This document shows, piece after piece, positions 15,536-24,282 of a stretch of 64,000 nt of DNA (position 1 is the stretch's first letter; each line of letters begins with the position of its first letter). Source of the DNA: DATLGB01 sp963740765. GTDB taxonomy: Bacteria > Actinomycetota > Thermoleophilia > Solirubrobacterales > Solirubrobacteraceae. Made by a program: the position numbers and the translations under genes. The stretch covers positions 289,232 to 353,231 of the forward strand of contig CAVUFN010000015.1 in NCBI GenBank assembly GCA_963740765.1, written 5' to 3'. The notes beneath the pieces were generated by a model. It was not told the DNA's origin, did no database searches, and saw nothing but the letters and a program-made list of their open reading frames with translations.

Positions 15536-16860
15536 GCGACCGCCCAGAGGCGCCACTCGCCGGGCACGCCGCGGAGCTCGTGCGCGCCGCGGTCGTCGAA
15601 GCGCAGCCCCGATCCCACGACGAGGTCCTTGACCGTGTTGGAGACGCGCACCTCGCCGGGGGCAGCGCCGGCCATGACGCGCGCGGCGATGTGGACGGCG
15701 AGGCCGCCGACGTCGTCGCCCATGACCTCGCACTCGCCCGTGTGCAGGCCGGCGCGCACGTCGAGGCCGAGGCTGCGGACCTCGTCGGTGATCCCGCGGG
15801 CGGCGCGGATGGCGCGGGCGGGGCCGTCGAAGGTCGCCAGCCACCCGTCCCCGACGGATTTGATGGCGCGCCCGCGGTGGCGGGCGATCTGAGCCCGCGT
15901 GGCGCGGTCGTGCTGCTCGAGCAGGCCGCGCCAGCGCGCGTCGCCCAGCTCGGCGGCGCGCTCGGTGGAGCGGTGGATGTCGGTGAAGAGGACGGTGGCG
16001 AGGACGCGGTCGGGCTCGCGCTCGGCGCGAGCGCCGGTCAGGAACTCCTCGATCTCGCCCAGGACGGCCTCGCTGTCGCCCAGGAACGGCAGCGAGTCCT
16101 GGCCCTCCAGGGTCACGAGCCGGGCGTTGGGGATGTGCTCGGCCAGGTACAGGGAGTGGCGGTAATCGAAGCCCGCGTCGTCGCGGCGGTGCATCACGAG
16201 CGTCGGCGCCTGGATCGACGGCAGGACCTTGCGGACGTCGACGTTGCCGTTCGCGGAGATCATGTTGGTGGCGAAGACCGGGTCCATCGCCAGTCGCTGG
16301 AGGCGGCTCATCCACGCGCCCAGGCGGCGGTCGTCGGCGTAGTTGGGCGCCCACTGCGCCGACAGGAGGTCACCGACGCCCCAGTCGTCGCGCAGCACGT
16401 CCGAGCCGGTCTCGCGAGCTTCGCTGGTCCGCGCCCACTCGTACCCCGGCGCCCGCGTCATCCGCGCCATCGACGCGTACAGCAGCAGGGCACCGACGCG
16501 CTCAGGCGCGGTGGCGGCGAACAGCATCGCCATCGGCCCGCCCTCGTAGATGGCCATGATCGCCGCGCGCTCGGAGCCGGCGGCGTCCATCACCGCGTGG
16601 ATGTCGTCCATCTGGTCCTCGAGCGGCGCCGGGTGCTCGAAGCGCTCCGACATGCCGCTGCCGCGGCGGTCGAAGATGATCAGGCGCGCGAAGGTCGCCA
16701 GGCGGTCGAAGAACGCCGCGACGAGCGGGTGCTCCCACAGATGCTCCATCGCGGAGATGGACTGGGGGACGTACATGAGGTCCAGCGGCCCGTCGCCGAG
16801 CGTCGTCCACGCAAGCATCCGCCCGTCGCGCGCCGTCGTATAGCGCGTGGTCGGGGCCAT
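15532..16860 (-). CDS. Fusion of degenerate alpha/beta-hydrolase and class III cyclase
   Basis: A 442-residue two-domain protein. Residues 1 to about 275 have the alpha/beta-hydrolase fold (FDRRGSGMSE, then AIYEGGPMAMLFAA), and residues about 285-442 are a class III adenylate/guanylate cyclase domain (VLFTDIHRSTERAAELGD, KSVGDGWLATF). The cyclase keeps both metal-binding Asp residues (about 294 and 338). The hydrolase nucleophile position is Tyr105 (IYEGG where family members have SEGG) and the His position is Ser256 (GQDSLPF instead of GxDHLPF), so this domain is probably a sensor and not an enzyme. It starts 4 bp behind the protease gene and overlaps the acyl-CoA synthetase gene by 4 bp, forming a three-gene operon. 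Confidence 0.87.
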   Translation of the reverse strand: MAPTTRYTTARDGRMLAWTTLGDGPLDLMYVPQSISAMEHLWEHPLVAAFFDRLATFARLIIFDRRGSGMSERFEHPAPLEDQMDDIHAVMDAAGSERAAIMAIYEGGPMAMLFAATAPERVGALLLYASMARMTRAPGYEWARTSEARETGSDVLRDDWGVGDLLSAQWAPNYADDRRLGAWMSRLQRLAMDPVFATNMISANGNVDVRKVLPSIQAPTLVMHRRDDAGFDYRHSLYLAEHIPNARLVTLEGQDSLPFLGDSEAVLGEIEEFLTGARAEREPDRVLATVLFTDIHRSTERAAELGDARWRGLLEQHDRATRAQIARHRGRAIKSVGDGWLATFDGPARAIRAARGITDEVRSLGLDVRAGLHTGECEVMGDDVGGLAVHIAARVMAGAAPGEVRVSNTVKDLVVGSGLRFDDRGAHELRGVPGEWRLWAVA

Positions 16861-16864
16861 GGGC

Positions 16865-17962
16865 CTAGACGGGCTGGCAGCTGTCGTAGGCGCGCCGGAT
16901 GACGCGGCGGGCGTGGCCCTTGCGCCTGACGACGACGCGCACCTTGGTCTCCCGGGTGCTGGACAGCCGCTTGGCGAGACGGAACAAAACGGACCCACCC
17001 GCCCCCTTGCGGCGGGCGACCCGCTTGCCGTCGATGAACAGGATGGCGCGACCCCGGCCGACGCGGCGGACGCGCAGCGTCAGGCCGCGCCGGCCCGCGC
17101 AGGTGGCGCTTCGCCCCGCGCCGGGTCCCGACCCCTCCGAGGCGTAGGCGTCGGGGACGAGCCCGGCGACGAAGGCCTTGACGGAGCCCTCGGCGAGCCG
17201 CGCGTAGACGCCGGGCTTGCCCTCGCGCGCGCAGCCCTCGCCGTAGCTCGTGGCCCCGATCAGCCGGAACCCCGCGCCCAGCGGGGCGAGGATCGGGCCG
17301 CCCGAGTCGCCCTGGCAGGTGTCCTTGCCGCCCTGGGGCAGGCCGGCGCAGATGGCCGTCTTCGGATCGAACGCGTCGCCGGCCACCGGGGTCGTGTCGC
17401 CGTAGGCCGCGGAGCAGTCGGGGTCGGCGACGCGCGGTACGTCGGTGAACTGGAGGGTGTCCGGCGCGTCGCCGTCCTCCTCGGTCACCCCGAAGCCCGC
17501 GATGGTCAGGTCGTCGCCGGGCTCCCACAGCCCCGACTCGCTCGGCGCGGCGATCCGCACGGGGGCGGTGGTGGCGGGCTCGGACAGCTCCAGCAGGGAG
17601 ACGTCGGAGCCGGTGCCGTTGGTGGCGGCGTAGTTCGGGTCGACGTGGACGGACGTGACGCTGTGCGTCTCGCCGCCGCGTCCGTCGGCGTGCGTGGTCC
17701 CGAGGGTGACCGTGAAGGCCGACGGCGGCAGGGCCATGGGGAGCGGGAAGCCGAGGGCGCCGGAGGCCGAGGCGCAGTGCCCCGCGGTGATCACCCAGGT
17801 GGGCGCGACGAGGCTGCCGGTGCACCCGGCGGCGCCGCCGACGTCCACCTTCGCGGTGAAGGGGAAGCGCCCGTCAGGGGCTGGGCCGCCGCCGACGATG
17901 GCGTGCGCTCCCGGGGCGAGGAACGCGAAGGCGGCGAATGCGGGGAGAACGGCTCGGCGCAT
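16865..17962 (-). CDS. Secreted trypsin-like serine protease (S1)
   Basis: A 365-residue secreted protease. A signal peptide (about 1-21, ending AHA) leads into IVGGGPA, the classic mature N-terminus of chymotrypsin-family enzymes, so signal cleavage alone could activate it. The triad is complete: His62 (TAGHC), Asp120 (SDVSLLEL) and Ser220 (GDSGGP). Asp214, six residues before the Ser, predicts cleavage after Arg/Lys. From about 290 a very basic tail (RRVGRGRAILFIDGKRVARR) may bind the cell wall. It is the first gene of the operon with the cyclase fusion and acyl-CoA synthetase; its start codon is only 17 bp from the divergent acyl-CoA dehydrogenase start. Confidence 0.92.
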   Translation of the reverse strand: MRRAVLPAFAAFAFLAPGAHAIVGGGPAPDGRFPFTAKVDVGGAAGCTGSLVAPTWVITAGHCASASGALGFPLPMALPPSAFTVTLGTTHADGRGGETHSVTSVHVDPNYAATNGTGSDVSLLELSEPATTAPVRIAAPSESGLWEPGDDLTIAGFGVTEEDGDAPDTLQFTDVPRVADPDCSAAYGDTTPVAGDAFDPKTAICAGLPQGGKDTCQGDSGGPILAPLGAGFRLIGATSYGEGCAREGKPGVYARLAEGSVKAFVAGLVPDAYASEGSGPGAGRSATCAGRRGLTLRVRRVGRGRAILFIDGKRVARRKGAGGSVLFRLAKRLSSTRETKVRVVVRRKGHARRVIRRAYDSCQPV

Positions 17963-17964
17963 CG

Positions 17965-17970
17965 TAAAGT
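17965..17970 (+). promoter_or_regulatory. -10-like hexamer before acyl-CoA dehydrogenase
   Basis: TAAAGT stands 9 nt before the ATG at 17980. The intergenic space is only 17 bp, so the -35 part lies inside the divergent protease gene. Confidence 0.45.
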
Positions 17971-17979
17971 GAACAGCCT

Positions 17980-19191
17980 ATGGCCGCGACCCACGCCTTC
18001 TACGACAAAACGGACGAGCAGCGGGCGATCATCGAGATGGTCCGCCAGTTCGTCGACGAGCAGATCCTGCCTCACGCCGAGCACTACGACGCGGCCGACG
18101 AGTTCCCGACGCCCATCGTCGATCAGATGAAGGAGCTGGGCCTGTTCGGGGTCACGATCCCCGAGGAGTACGGCGGGATGGGGCTCGATCTGACGACCTA
18201 CACGATGATCGTCGAGGAGCTCTCGCGCGGCTGGATCTCGATCTCCGGGGTCGTCAACACGCACTTCATCGGGTCCTACCTGCTGATGAAGTTCGGCTCG
18301 GACGAGCAGAAGGAGCGCTTCCTGCCGCGGATGGCGACGGGCGAGATCCGCGCGGCCTTCTCGCTCTCGGAGCCGGAGCTCGGCTCGGACGTCCAGGCGA
18401 TCAAGACCTCCGGCGTCAAGAACGACGACGGCAACTGGGAGATCAACGGCCAGAAGATGTGGGTCACCAACGGCCTGCGCTCCGGCATCGTCTTCCTCCT
18501 CGCCCGCACCGATCGTGAGTCGGCCAAGCCCCACCAGGGCATGACCTGCTTCATCACGGAGAAGGAGCCGGGCGAGCACGAGAACACCGGCGACTGGAAG
18601 GGCCTCAACGTCCCGCCCCAGATCAAGAAGATGGGCTACAAGGGCGTCGAGTCCACCGAGCTCGTCTACGACGGCTACCTGTGCCCGCCCGAGAACGTCC
18701 TCGGCGGCGAGGACGCCGGCCTCAACAAGGGCTTCCCGCAGATGATGGACGCGCTCGAGGTCGGCCGCGTCAACGTCGCCGCCCGCGGCGTCGGCATCGC
18801 CCAGCGCGCCCTCGAGCTGGCCCTGCGCTACGCCCAGGAGCGCAAGACCTTCGGCAAGCCGATCGCCGAGCACCAGGCGATCCAGTTCAAGCTCGCCGAC
18901 ATGGCCACGAAGATCGAGGCCGCCCGTCTCGTGACGCTCAAGGCCGCCCGCATGAAGGACGCGGGCGAGCGCTCGGACCTCGAGGCCGGCATGGCCAAGC
19001 TGCTCGCCTCGGAGACCGGCAAGGAGTGCGTCGAGGACTCCTTCCGGATCCACGGCGGCTACGGCTACTCCAAGGAGTACGAGATCGAGCGCCTGTACCG
19101 CGACGCCCCGCTGCTGCTGATCGGCGAGGGCACCTCGGAGATCCAGCGCATGGTCATCGGCAAGAAGCTGCTGCAGCGGCACAAGCTCTAG
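17980..19191 (+). CDS. Acyl-CoA dehydrogenase
   Basis: A 403-residue FAD-dependent acyl-CoA dehydrogenase. Family signatures are clear: FSLSEPELGSDVQAIKT with the flavin-contacting loop, KMWVTNG, the C-terminal helical domain with YAQERKTFGKPIAEHQAIQFKLADMATKIEAAR, and RIHGGYGYSKEYEIERLYRDA followed by GEGTSEIQ, which carries the usual active-site Glu region. Substrate cannot be read from sequence. Since the window also encodes Ccr, Ecm, a MaoC hydratase and a malyl-CoA-type lyase, this could be the missing methylsuccinyl-CoA dehydrogenase, but a general beta-oxidation role is equally possible. Confidence 0.9.
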   Translation: MAATHAFYDKTDEQRAIIEMVRQFVDEQILPHAEHYDAADEFPTPIVDQMKELGLFGVTIPEEYGGMGLDLTTYTMIVEELSRGWISISGVVNTHFIGSYLLMKFGSDEQKERFLPRMATGEIRAAFSLSEPELGSDVQAIKTSGVKNDDGNWEINGQKMWVTNGLRSGIVFLLARTDRESAKPHQGMTCFITEKEPGEHENTGDWKGLNVPPQIKKMGYKGVESTELVYDGYLCPPENVLGGEDAGLNKGFPQMMDALEVGRVNVAARGVGIAQRALELALRYAQERKTFGKPIAEHQAIQFKLADMATKIEAARLVTLKAARMKDAGERSDLEAGMAKLLASETGKECVEDSFRIHGGYGYSKEYEIERLYRDAPLLLIGEGTSEIQRMVIGKKLLQRHKL

Positions 19192-19195
19192 ATCG

Positions 19196-19600
19196 TTGAC
19201 CTCTTCCGACACCAAGCACCTCGTCGAGCAGGCGGTCACGGACTTCCAGAAGCTCGTGCCGGCGCTCGCCAAGCTCAAGCTCGTCGCCGAGCTCGAGCTG
19301 CGCGGGCGCGGCGACGTCCAGCTCTACCGCGTCGAGCTCTCGGGCAACGGCGCGCCGAAGGTGACCAAGGACATCGCCTCCGACGCGAAGGTCCGGGTCT
19401 CCATCCCGCGCGCGGACTTCAACACGATCTCCGAGCACCCCAGCGTGCGCCTGTGGCGGGAGGCCTTCGAGTCCGGCCACGCCCGTGCCATCGGGCCGCC
19501 CGAGATGATCAGGCTGATCGCGCAGGTCGTGCAGAAGCAGGAGGAGCGCGACCGCTCCAAGCGCGCCCGCGGCCAGGGCCGCCGCCTCACCACGTCGTAG
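19196..19600 (+). CDS. Unknown small protein behind acyl-CoA dehydrogenase
   Basis: A 134-residue protein starting at TTG, 4 bp after the dehydrogenase stop, so almost certainly co-transcribed. It is a mixed alpha/beta protein with a repeated strand pattern (YRVELSGNGAPKVTK, AKVRVSIPRADFNTIS), then helices (VRLWREAFESGHARAIGPPEMIRLIAQVV) and a basic tail. The strand-helix pattern recalls SCP2-like lipid-carrier domains, which would fit acyl-CoA handling, but similarity is too weak for an assignment. Confidence 0.65.
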   Translation: MTSSDTKHLVEQAVTDFQKLVPALAKLKLVAELELRGRGDVQLYRVELSGNGAPKVTKDIASDAKVRVSIPRADFNTISEHPSVRLWREAFESGHARAIGPPEMIRLIAQVVQKQEERDRSKRARGQGRRLTTS

Positions 19601-19712
19601 CGGCGCGCCCTCCTGAACTGCGGCATCGGGGAGTGGGCCCCGGGGGAGAAGTCGGGGCTCACCGCGCCGCGCGACGTGAGTCCTCGGTTCTGCTCTCTAT
19701 GCGGGGGTTGGT

Positions 19713-19745
19713 CAGGTCTCAGCTCTCGGGAAGCGCTGAGACCTG
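19713..19745. terminator. Hairpin between convergent genes
   Basis: CAGGTCTCAGC and GCTGAGACCTG are perfect 11-bp arms with an 11-nt loop in the 163-bp gap between two convergent genes. No T-run follows on either side; a bidirectional terminator is the likely role. Confidence 0.5.
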
Positions 19746-19763
19746 CGCTATCCCCGTGGCGCG

Positions 19764-22283
19764 TCAGTCGGCGGAGGCGCCCGACGGGGCGACCCGAAGG
19801 GCGAAGCGGGACGGCTGGGCGGCCACCACGGGGTTGTCGATCTCGCCGAGCCGGTCGATGAGCTTGATCCACTGGTGCGGCTTGAGGACGGACGCGGCGC
19901 GCTTGGAGGCGTTGGAGCTGGTGCCGTAGAGCGGGTGGAAGCCGACGTGGATGTGGTCGGCGTGGTCGGCCATGGCGAAGGTGTTGTCGGCGTCCTCGAA
20001 GGTCATCAGGGAGATGATCTGGTGCGGCTTCATCGTGCCCTGGAGCGTGAGCAGGCGCTCGACGGTCATCTGGGTGATCGAGCCGGGGCCCTGGTGGCCG
20101 GCGATCGGGATGCCGTTGACGGCGGCGATGTCGACGGCGTTGCCGCTGGAGTGCTCGGACACGTTGCCGGAGGCGGTCATGTAGCCGTGGCCGCAGCGCA
20201 GGGAGGACACCGAGGGCTTGAGGCCGGAGGCGGCCAGGAACTCGAGGGTGGCGAGGACGCGGCGGTCGACCAGGCCGAGGCGGACGTCGTCGCGGCCGCA
20301 CTCGTAGAGCTCGATGCGCGGGTTGGCGAGGACGTGCTCGGTCAGCGCGGCCTTGCTCATCAGCAGGATCTGGCCGATGGAGGGCTGCTCGGCATCGGGG
20401 CCGACCAGCGGGTTCTTGCCGGCGGCGCGGTAGAGCGCGGTCGTCTCGAGCAGCTTCCAGCCGTCGAGGATCGGCTTCGGGTCGATCTCCGGGGCGCCGC
20501 GGCCGGCGGGGGTGATCGCGAAGCGGACGTGGGGGGCGACGTCGGGGGAGACCTTGCCGATCCGGCCCAGGATGGTGCCGCTGATGATGCGGGCGCCCTT
20601 CTTCATGGGCCGCGGGACGTAGTCGCGCGGGTTGAGCTTGAGCGCGGCGCCGGCCTCCGGCGTGTAGGCCTCGGCGGCCAGCTGGACCTCACCGCCGGCG
20701 GCGCGGGCCTGCGGGCGGTTCGGGTGGGCGAAGAGGCGGTCCTTGGAGATCAGGACGGGCTCGGCCGCGGCGGGGTGCGCGGCGACGCGCTCCTTGCGCG
20801 GGGCGGCGGCCTCGTGGCCCGGCTTGGCCGTGCGGCGGTGGGTCGTCTTCGACGCGGGCGCCTGCGGCTCGGGATCCGCGCCAGGCAGGTCGAGCTCGCG
20901 CCGGACCTGCTTGCGGGTGACCGTGCGCTCGCGCGGGGCCGGGTAGGTCTTCGCCACCGAGCCGAGGTGGCTGTAGGTGTAGGAGTTGCCGTAGACGTCG
21001 CGCAGGCGGATCCAGCGGCCGGACTCGGCGTTCTCGCCGAAGCCGGTGATGCGCCCGTCGTTGACGGCGACGGCAGGGGAGCCCTTCGGGGCGAAGATGT
21101 CGATGTCGTGGCGCTCGGCGTCGCTCTCGACCGGGAGGGCGACGTTGGTGCCCGGCTTGGCACGGCGGGCCTGCCTGGGATCGACCTGGCCGGCGTAGCG
21201 GGCCTCGGCGTCGACCGGGAAGCGCGCCTGGGTCAGGCCCGTGAGCGACCCGACGAAGTCGGCGGGCAGACCGCCGATGGTGCGGGCGCGCAGGAGGACC
21301 GAGTCGACGTACCAATCGGCGTGGTTGTACGCGAAGATGCCGCGCCGCAGGTCCTTCTCGGCGCCGGCGGCCTTGAGGTAGCGCGCGGCCGCGAAGATCG
21401 CGTCGACCGGGTTGAACGGGTCCTTGACGCCGTCCTTGTTGGCGTCGACGCCGTACATCTTCCACGTCGCGGGCATGAACTGCATCCAGCCGAGAGCGCC
21501 CGCGCTGGAGACGTTGAGGTTGCGGCCGTAGTCGGTCTCGATCTCGTTGATCGCGGCCAGGACCTCCCAGCGGATCCCGTACTCCATGCCGGCGGCCTGG
21601 TAGATCGGCAGCAGGAAGGGCGGGATGCGGAACTTGTCGATGAAGAAGTTGGGAACGCCGATCGGGGCCGCGCCCGGGATGGCGACCGACAGGGCCGGGT
21701 TGGAGATCGTCGGGGTGCCGTCCGCGGCGATCGTCTCGGCGGGCTTGTCCTCGGCCTGCTGATGGGCGCGGGCAGCCCGCTCACGATCGAGCCGGGCGCA
21801 CTCTTTAGCTCTGGTCGAGGGTGAGAGTTTGTGACCGTTGCGGCGGGCGGGGACGTCGTCGCAGCCCTTGATCGTCTTGGAGTCCTCGTCCTCGGCCTTG
21901 AGGTCGGCGGTGAAGTCCGGAACCTTCGCGTTGGTCGTCGCGCCCGTTGTCGCCGTCGGGGTGGCGGAGGGGGACGGCTGCCCGGTCGGCGTGGCGCTGG
22001 CCGTCACGGTCGCAGCCGGGCTGGCGCTCGGCGTGAGCTCGGGCGTCGTGGTGGCCGCCGGGCTCTCGGTCGCGGTGCCGGTCGGCGCGGCGCTGGGCGA
22101 GGCGGTGGCCGTAGCCGTAGCGGTCGCAGTGGGGGTGGGGGAAGCGGTGGCCGCCGGCTGCGGGCCGCTGGGCCCGGTCGGAGGGGACGGGTCCTGCGCG
22201 AGCGCACCCACGGGGATGAGCAGCGCTACGTAGGTCGCAGTGGCAACCAGGGCCTTTTGCAGGATGCGGAGGAGCACTTCCAA
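19764..22283 (-). CDS. Multidomain secreted cell-wall hydrolase
   Basis: An 839-residue secreted protein combining three wall-active modules. Signal peptide about 1-29 (ends GALAQ); a Thr/Ala/Pro/Ser-rich linker about 30-118; an MltB-like lytic transglycosylase about 215-335 with the catalytic Glu in NEIETDYGRN and GALGWMQFMPATWK; an M23/LytM-like region about 380-640 (NDGRITGFGENAESGRWIRLRD, YSHLGS, HVRFAI) that looks degenerate; and a C-terminal region about 690-800 with VanY/M15-like histidines (SEHSSGNAVDI, DHIHVGF). The start is a TTG at 22283 or a GTG at 22277. It probably cuts glycan and peptide parts of peptidoglycan during growth or spore/cell separation. Confidence 0.85.
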   Translation of the reverse strand: MEVLLRILQKALVATATYVALLIPVGALAQDPSPPTGPSGPQPAATASPTPTATATATATASPSAAPTGTATESPAATTTPELTPSASPAATVTASATPTGQPSPSATPTATTGATTNAKVPDFTADLKAEDEDSKTIKGCDDVPARRNGHKLSPSTRAKECARLDRERAARAHQQAEDKPAETIAADGTPTISNPALSVAIPGAAPIGVPNFFIDKFRIPPFLLPIYQAAGMEYGIRWEVLAAINEIETDYGRNLNVSSAGALGWMQFMPATWKMYGVDANKDGVKDPFNPVDAIFAAARYLKAAGAEKDLRRGIFAYNHADWYVDSVLLRARTIGGLPADFVGSLTGLTQARFPVDAEARYAGQVDPRQARRAKPGTNVALPVESDAERHDIDIFAPKGSPAVAVNDGRITGFGENAESGRWIRLRDVYGNSYTYSHLGSVAKTYPAPRERTVTRKQVRRELDLPGADPEPQAPASKTTHRRTAKPGHEAAAPRKERVAAHPAAAEPVLISKDRLFAHPNRPQARAAGGEVQLAAEAYTPEAGAALKLNPRDYVPRPMKKGARIISGTILGRIGKVSPDVAPHVRFAITPAGRGAPEIDPKPILDGWKLLETTALYRAAGKNPLVGPDAEQPSIGQILLMSKAALTEHVLANPRIELYECGRDDVRLGLVDRRVLATLEFLAASGLKPSVSSLRCGHGYMTASGNVSEHSSGNAVDIAAVNGIPIAGHQGPGSITQMTVERLLTLQGTMKPHQIISLMTFEDADNTFAMADHADHIHVGFHPLYGTSSNASKRAASVLKPHQWIKLIDRLGEIDNPVVAAQPSRFALRVAPSGASAD

Positions 22284-22381
22284 TCAGAAATCGGCACCGG
22301 CAAACCCGCGCTTGAACTACGCATGGTGGCCGCACGCCGCTTTTCGACCGAGAAGCGCGTATCTAAGTCTGTACTTGAGCC

Positions 22382-23134
22382 TTAGGTCTGCTCGCGGGGG
22401 CACCAGTAGGTGGTCCGGCCCCCGACCGTGCCCCGTTCGAGCCGCGCACCGCAGCGGGGGCAGTGCCCGTCGCGCTCCCGGTAGGCGACGAAGCGCCCGG
22501 TATGGACGCCACCGCGATCGATGGCGTCCCCGATCGCTCGTCGGAGGTTGCGATGCAGGCGGTCGAGCTCCGTCCGCGACAGCTCGCCCGCAGGACGACG
22601 CGGGGAGAGCTTGGCCTGCCACAGGACCTGGTCGGCCAGCAGGTTCCCGATGCCCGCGACGTGGCCCTGGTCGAGCAGTTTGGCTTTCAGCGGCGCCTTC
22701 CCGACTCCGATGCGCTCGCGGAACTCGGCGGCGCCGACCTCGCCGGCGTCCGGGCCGACGTGCGAGAAGTCCGGGTTGAGGACCGCGCGGCCCAGCCGCC
22801 GCTTGTCGCGCAGCGCGAGCCGCCCACCACCCGCGAAGTCGATCGCGAAGCGATCCCAGGATCTCGGGGCGGGTGGCTCGTCGATCGCGATCCGCCCGGC
22901 CATGCCCAGGTGCAGACCGAGGACGGGCCCGTCACCGTCGTCGGTGTCGACCCACAGGAACTTGCCGCGCCGGTGCGCGGAAGTCAGCGTGCGGCCGGCG
23001 AAAGCGTCGTCGAGCTCGCCGGCGTGGTGCGGCCGGCAGACGTAGCCATCGGCGTCGTCGACGACCTCGATCGTGCGCCCGAGCGCCTTCTCGATCTGCT
23101 GGCGGGCGCGCTCGGCCTCGGGGAGCTCCGGCAC
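22382..23134 (-). CDS. Fpg/Nei-family DNA glycosylase
   Basis: A 250-residue base-excision glycosylase/AP lyase. The GTG start yields PELPEAE, leaving the catalytic N-terminal Pro and Glu. GLHLGMAGR, the helix-two-turn-helix DKGHVAGIGNLLADQ-like segment (here LLDQGHVAGIGNLLADQVLW) and a C-terminal zinc finger follow. The finger has CPRCG but ends YWCPREQT where the family has CPxC, so only three of the four Cys ligands are present. Whether it is Fpg or Nei type cannot be settled here. It stands 10 bp downstream of the Crp-type regulator gene. Confidence 0.88.
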   Translation of the reverse strand: MPELPEAERARQQIEKALGRTIEVVDDADGYVCRPHHAGELDDAFAGRTLTSAHRRGKFLWVDTDDGDGPVLGLHLGMAGRIAIDEPPAPRSWDRFAIDFAGGGRLALRDKRRLGRAVLNPDFSHVGPDAGEVGAAEFRERIGVGKAPLKAKLLDQGHVAGIGNLLADQVLWQAKLSPRRPAGELSRTELDRLHRNLRRAIGDAIDRGGVHTGRFVAYRERDGHCPRCGARLERGTVGGRTTYWCPREQT

Positions 23135-23144
23135 CCGCCGGAGC

Positions 23145-23861
23145 CTATGCGGCGGAGTGGGCCACGATCCAGCGGCCGTCGGCGGCGCGCTGGACGGCTC
23201 CCGATCCGCTGAGGCGCTTGAGCGCGGTGGTCACGCTCGGGCGCCGCGCGCCCACCAGAGGCGCGAGCACGGAGTGGGTCAGGAAGGACGGCAGTGCGAC
23301 GCCGTCCGGCGTCACGACGCCCCAGCGCTCGGCCAGGACGCGGAACGTGGCGAGCAGCCGGTCGTCGGCCGAGGACCACTGCGCCATCACCAGCTGACGG
23401 GCGACCGTGTTGGTGCGGGTCGTCGCGGCCGTGAGCAGCGCGGTGAACAGCTCGGGGAAGGCACCGGCCTCGGTGAGCGCGCGCGCATCGAGCACGGCCA
23501 GCGTGGTGTCGGCGATGGCGCGCCAGGTCACGTCGCCCTCGGACTCGGTCGCGGGCTGAAGCAGGTCACCGGCACCGAGCAGCTCGGCGCCCTCGCGATG
23601 GCCGACGACGACGCGGCGCAGGATGGCGCCATCGACGACGAGGAAGCCCTTGGCCGACCGCTCCGCCGCGTCAGCGGCCGCGTCCCACGCGCCGCGGCGG
23701 ACGGCGATGGTGCCGGCACGCGCGGCGCTGCGAGCGCGCTCGATGCGCTCGGGGGAGAGGTTGTCCAGATCCTGGACGACGTCGACGAGCGCGACGCTCG
23801 AGGTGAGCTGGCGGCCACGGTGGCGGGCGCGCGGCTGGAGGGCGAAAGCGGAAGGGGGCAT
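23145..23861 (-). CDS. Crp/Fnr-family transcriptional regulator
   Basis: A 238-residue regulator with a cyclic-nucleotide-binding-like beta-barrel (GAELLGAGDLLQPATESEGDVTWRAIADTTLAVLDA) and a C-terminal winged helix (LTHSVLAPLVGARRPSVTTALKRLSGSGAV). I chose the ATG at 23861 (MPPSAFALQ); the frame is open to 23993 but that part is a low-complexity Gly/Ser stretch. The effector residues of CAP (RxSxxE pattern) are not evident, so the ligand may not be cAMP. The glycosylase gene follows after 10 bp. Confidence 0.82.
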   Translation of the reverse strand: MPPSAFALQPRARHRGRQLTSSVALVDVVQDLDNLSPERIERARSAARAGTIAVRRGAWDAAADAAERSAKGFLVVDGAILRRVVVGHREGAELLGAGDLLQPATESEGDVTWRAIADTTLAVLDARALTEAGAFPELFTALLTAATTRTNTVARQLVMAQWSSADDRLLATFRVLAERWGVVTPDGVALPSFLTHSVLAPLVGARRPSVTTALKRLSGSGAVQRAADGRWIVAHSAA

Positions 23862-24042
23862 GAGAGAGTGGGACTGGACCTGTGGGGAGTCGCCGGCTGC
23901 AGCAGCGTCGCGCCGACCGCGCGCGCCGTCACTGCCTCCTGCCTGGGATGAGGAGCCTGGTGGTGACCCGCCGGACGACGACCCACCTGCCATGCCTGTT
24001 GACCCCCAGTCTAGTCGTGCCGACTGGCTGTCAATAGGCGAC

Positions 24043-24282
24043 TTACTCGAGCGTCTCGCCCGAGTACTTCTTGACGATCCGGACGGTGCCCGCCGGGGAT
24101 GCGTCGATGCACAGGCGGCAGAGGACGCACTCGTCGAGGTTCTCCTCGACGATCGCCAGGGTGTGATCCTCGGCTTGCGCGAAGATGTCGACCGGGCACA
24201 CCTCGGTCAGCTTCGCCGCCAGCTTCGGGTCCGAGACGACGCTGTCGTCGACCTGCACCTCGATGAACACGCCGTTCGACAT
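24043..24282 (-). CDS. Small [4Fe-4S] ferredoxin-like protein
   Basis: A 79-residue ferredoxin. Cys residues in ECVLCRLC plus the remote Cys in EVCPVDIF give four ligands for a single [4Fe-4S] cluster; the CP order reversed against common ferredoxins is seen in a known small group. It directly follows the sucD-like gene with no gap, so it belongs to a sucC-sucD-ferredoxin operon and may serve an oxidoreductase acting on the same CoA esters. Confidence 0.78.
   Translation of the reverse strand: MSNGVFIEVQVDDSVVSDPKLAAKLTEVCPVDIFAQAEDHTLAIVEENLDECVLCRLCIDASPAGTVRIVKKYSGETLE

Noticed and set aside
17791..19278. 495-residue minus-strand frame over the acyl-CoA dehydrogenase
   Set aside because: Low-complexity Asp/Leu/Arg translation, the usual shadow of a GC-rich gene in the reverse frame.
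22050..22170. Simple repeats in the cell-wall hydrolase gene, considered as a tandem repeat locus or origin
   Set aside because: They only encode the Thr/Ala/Pro linker of the secreted protein.
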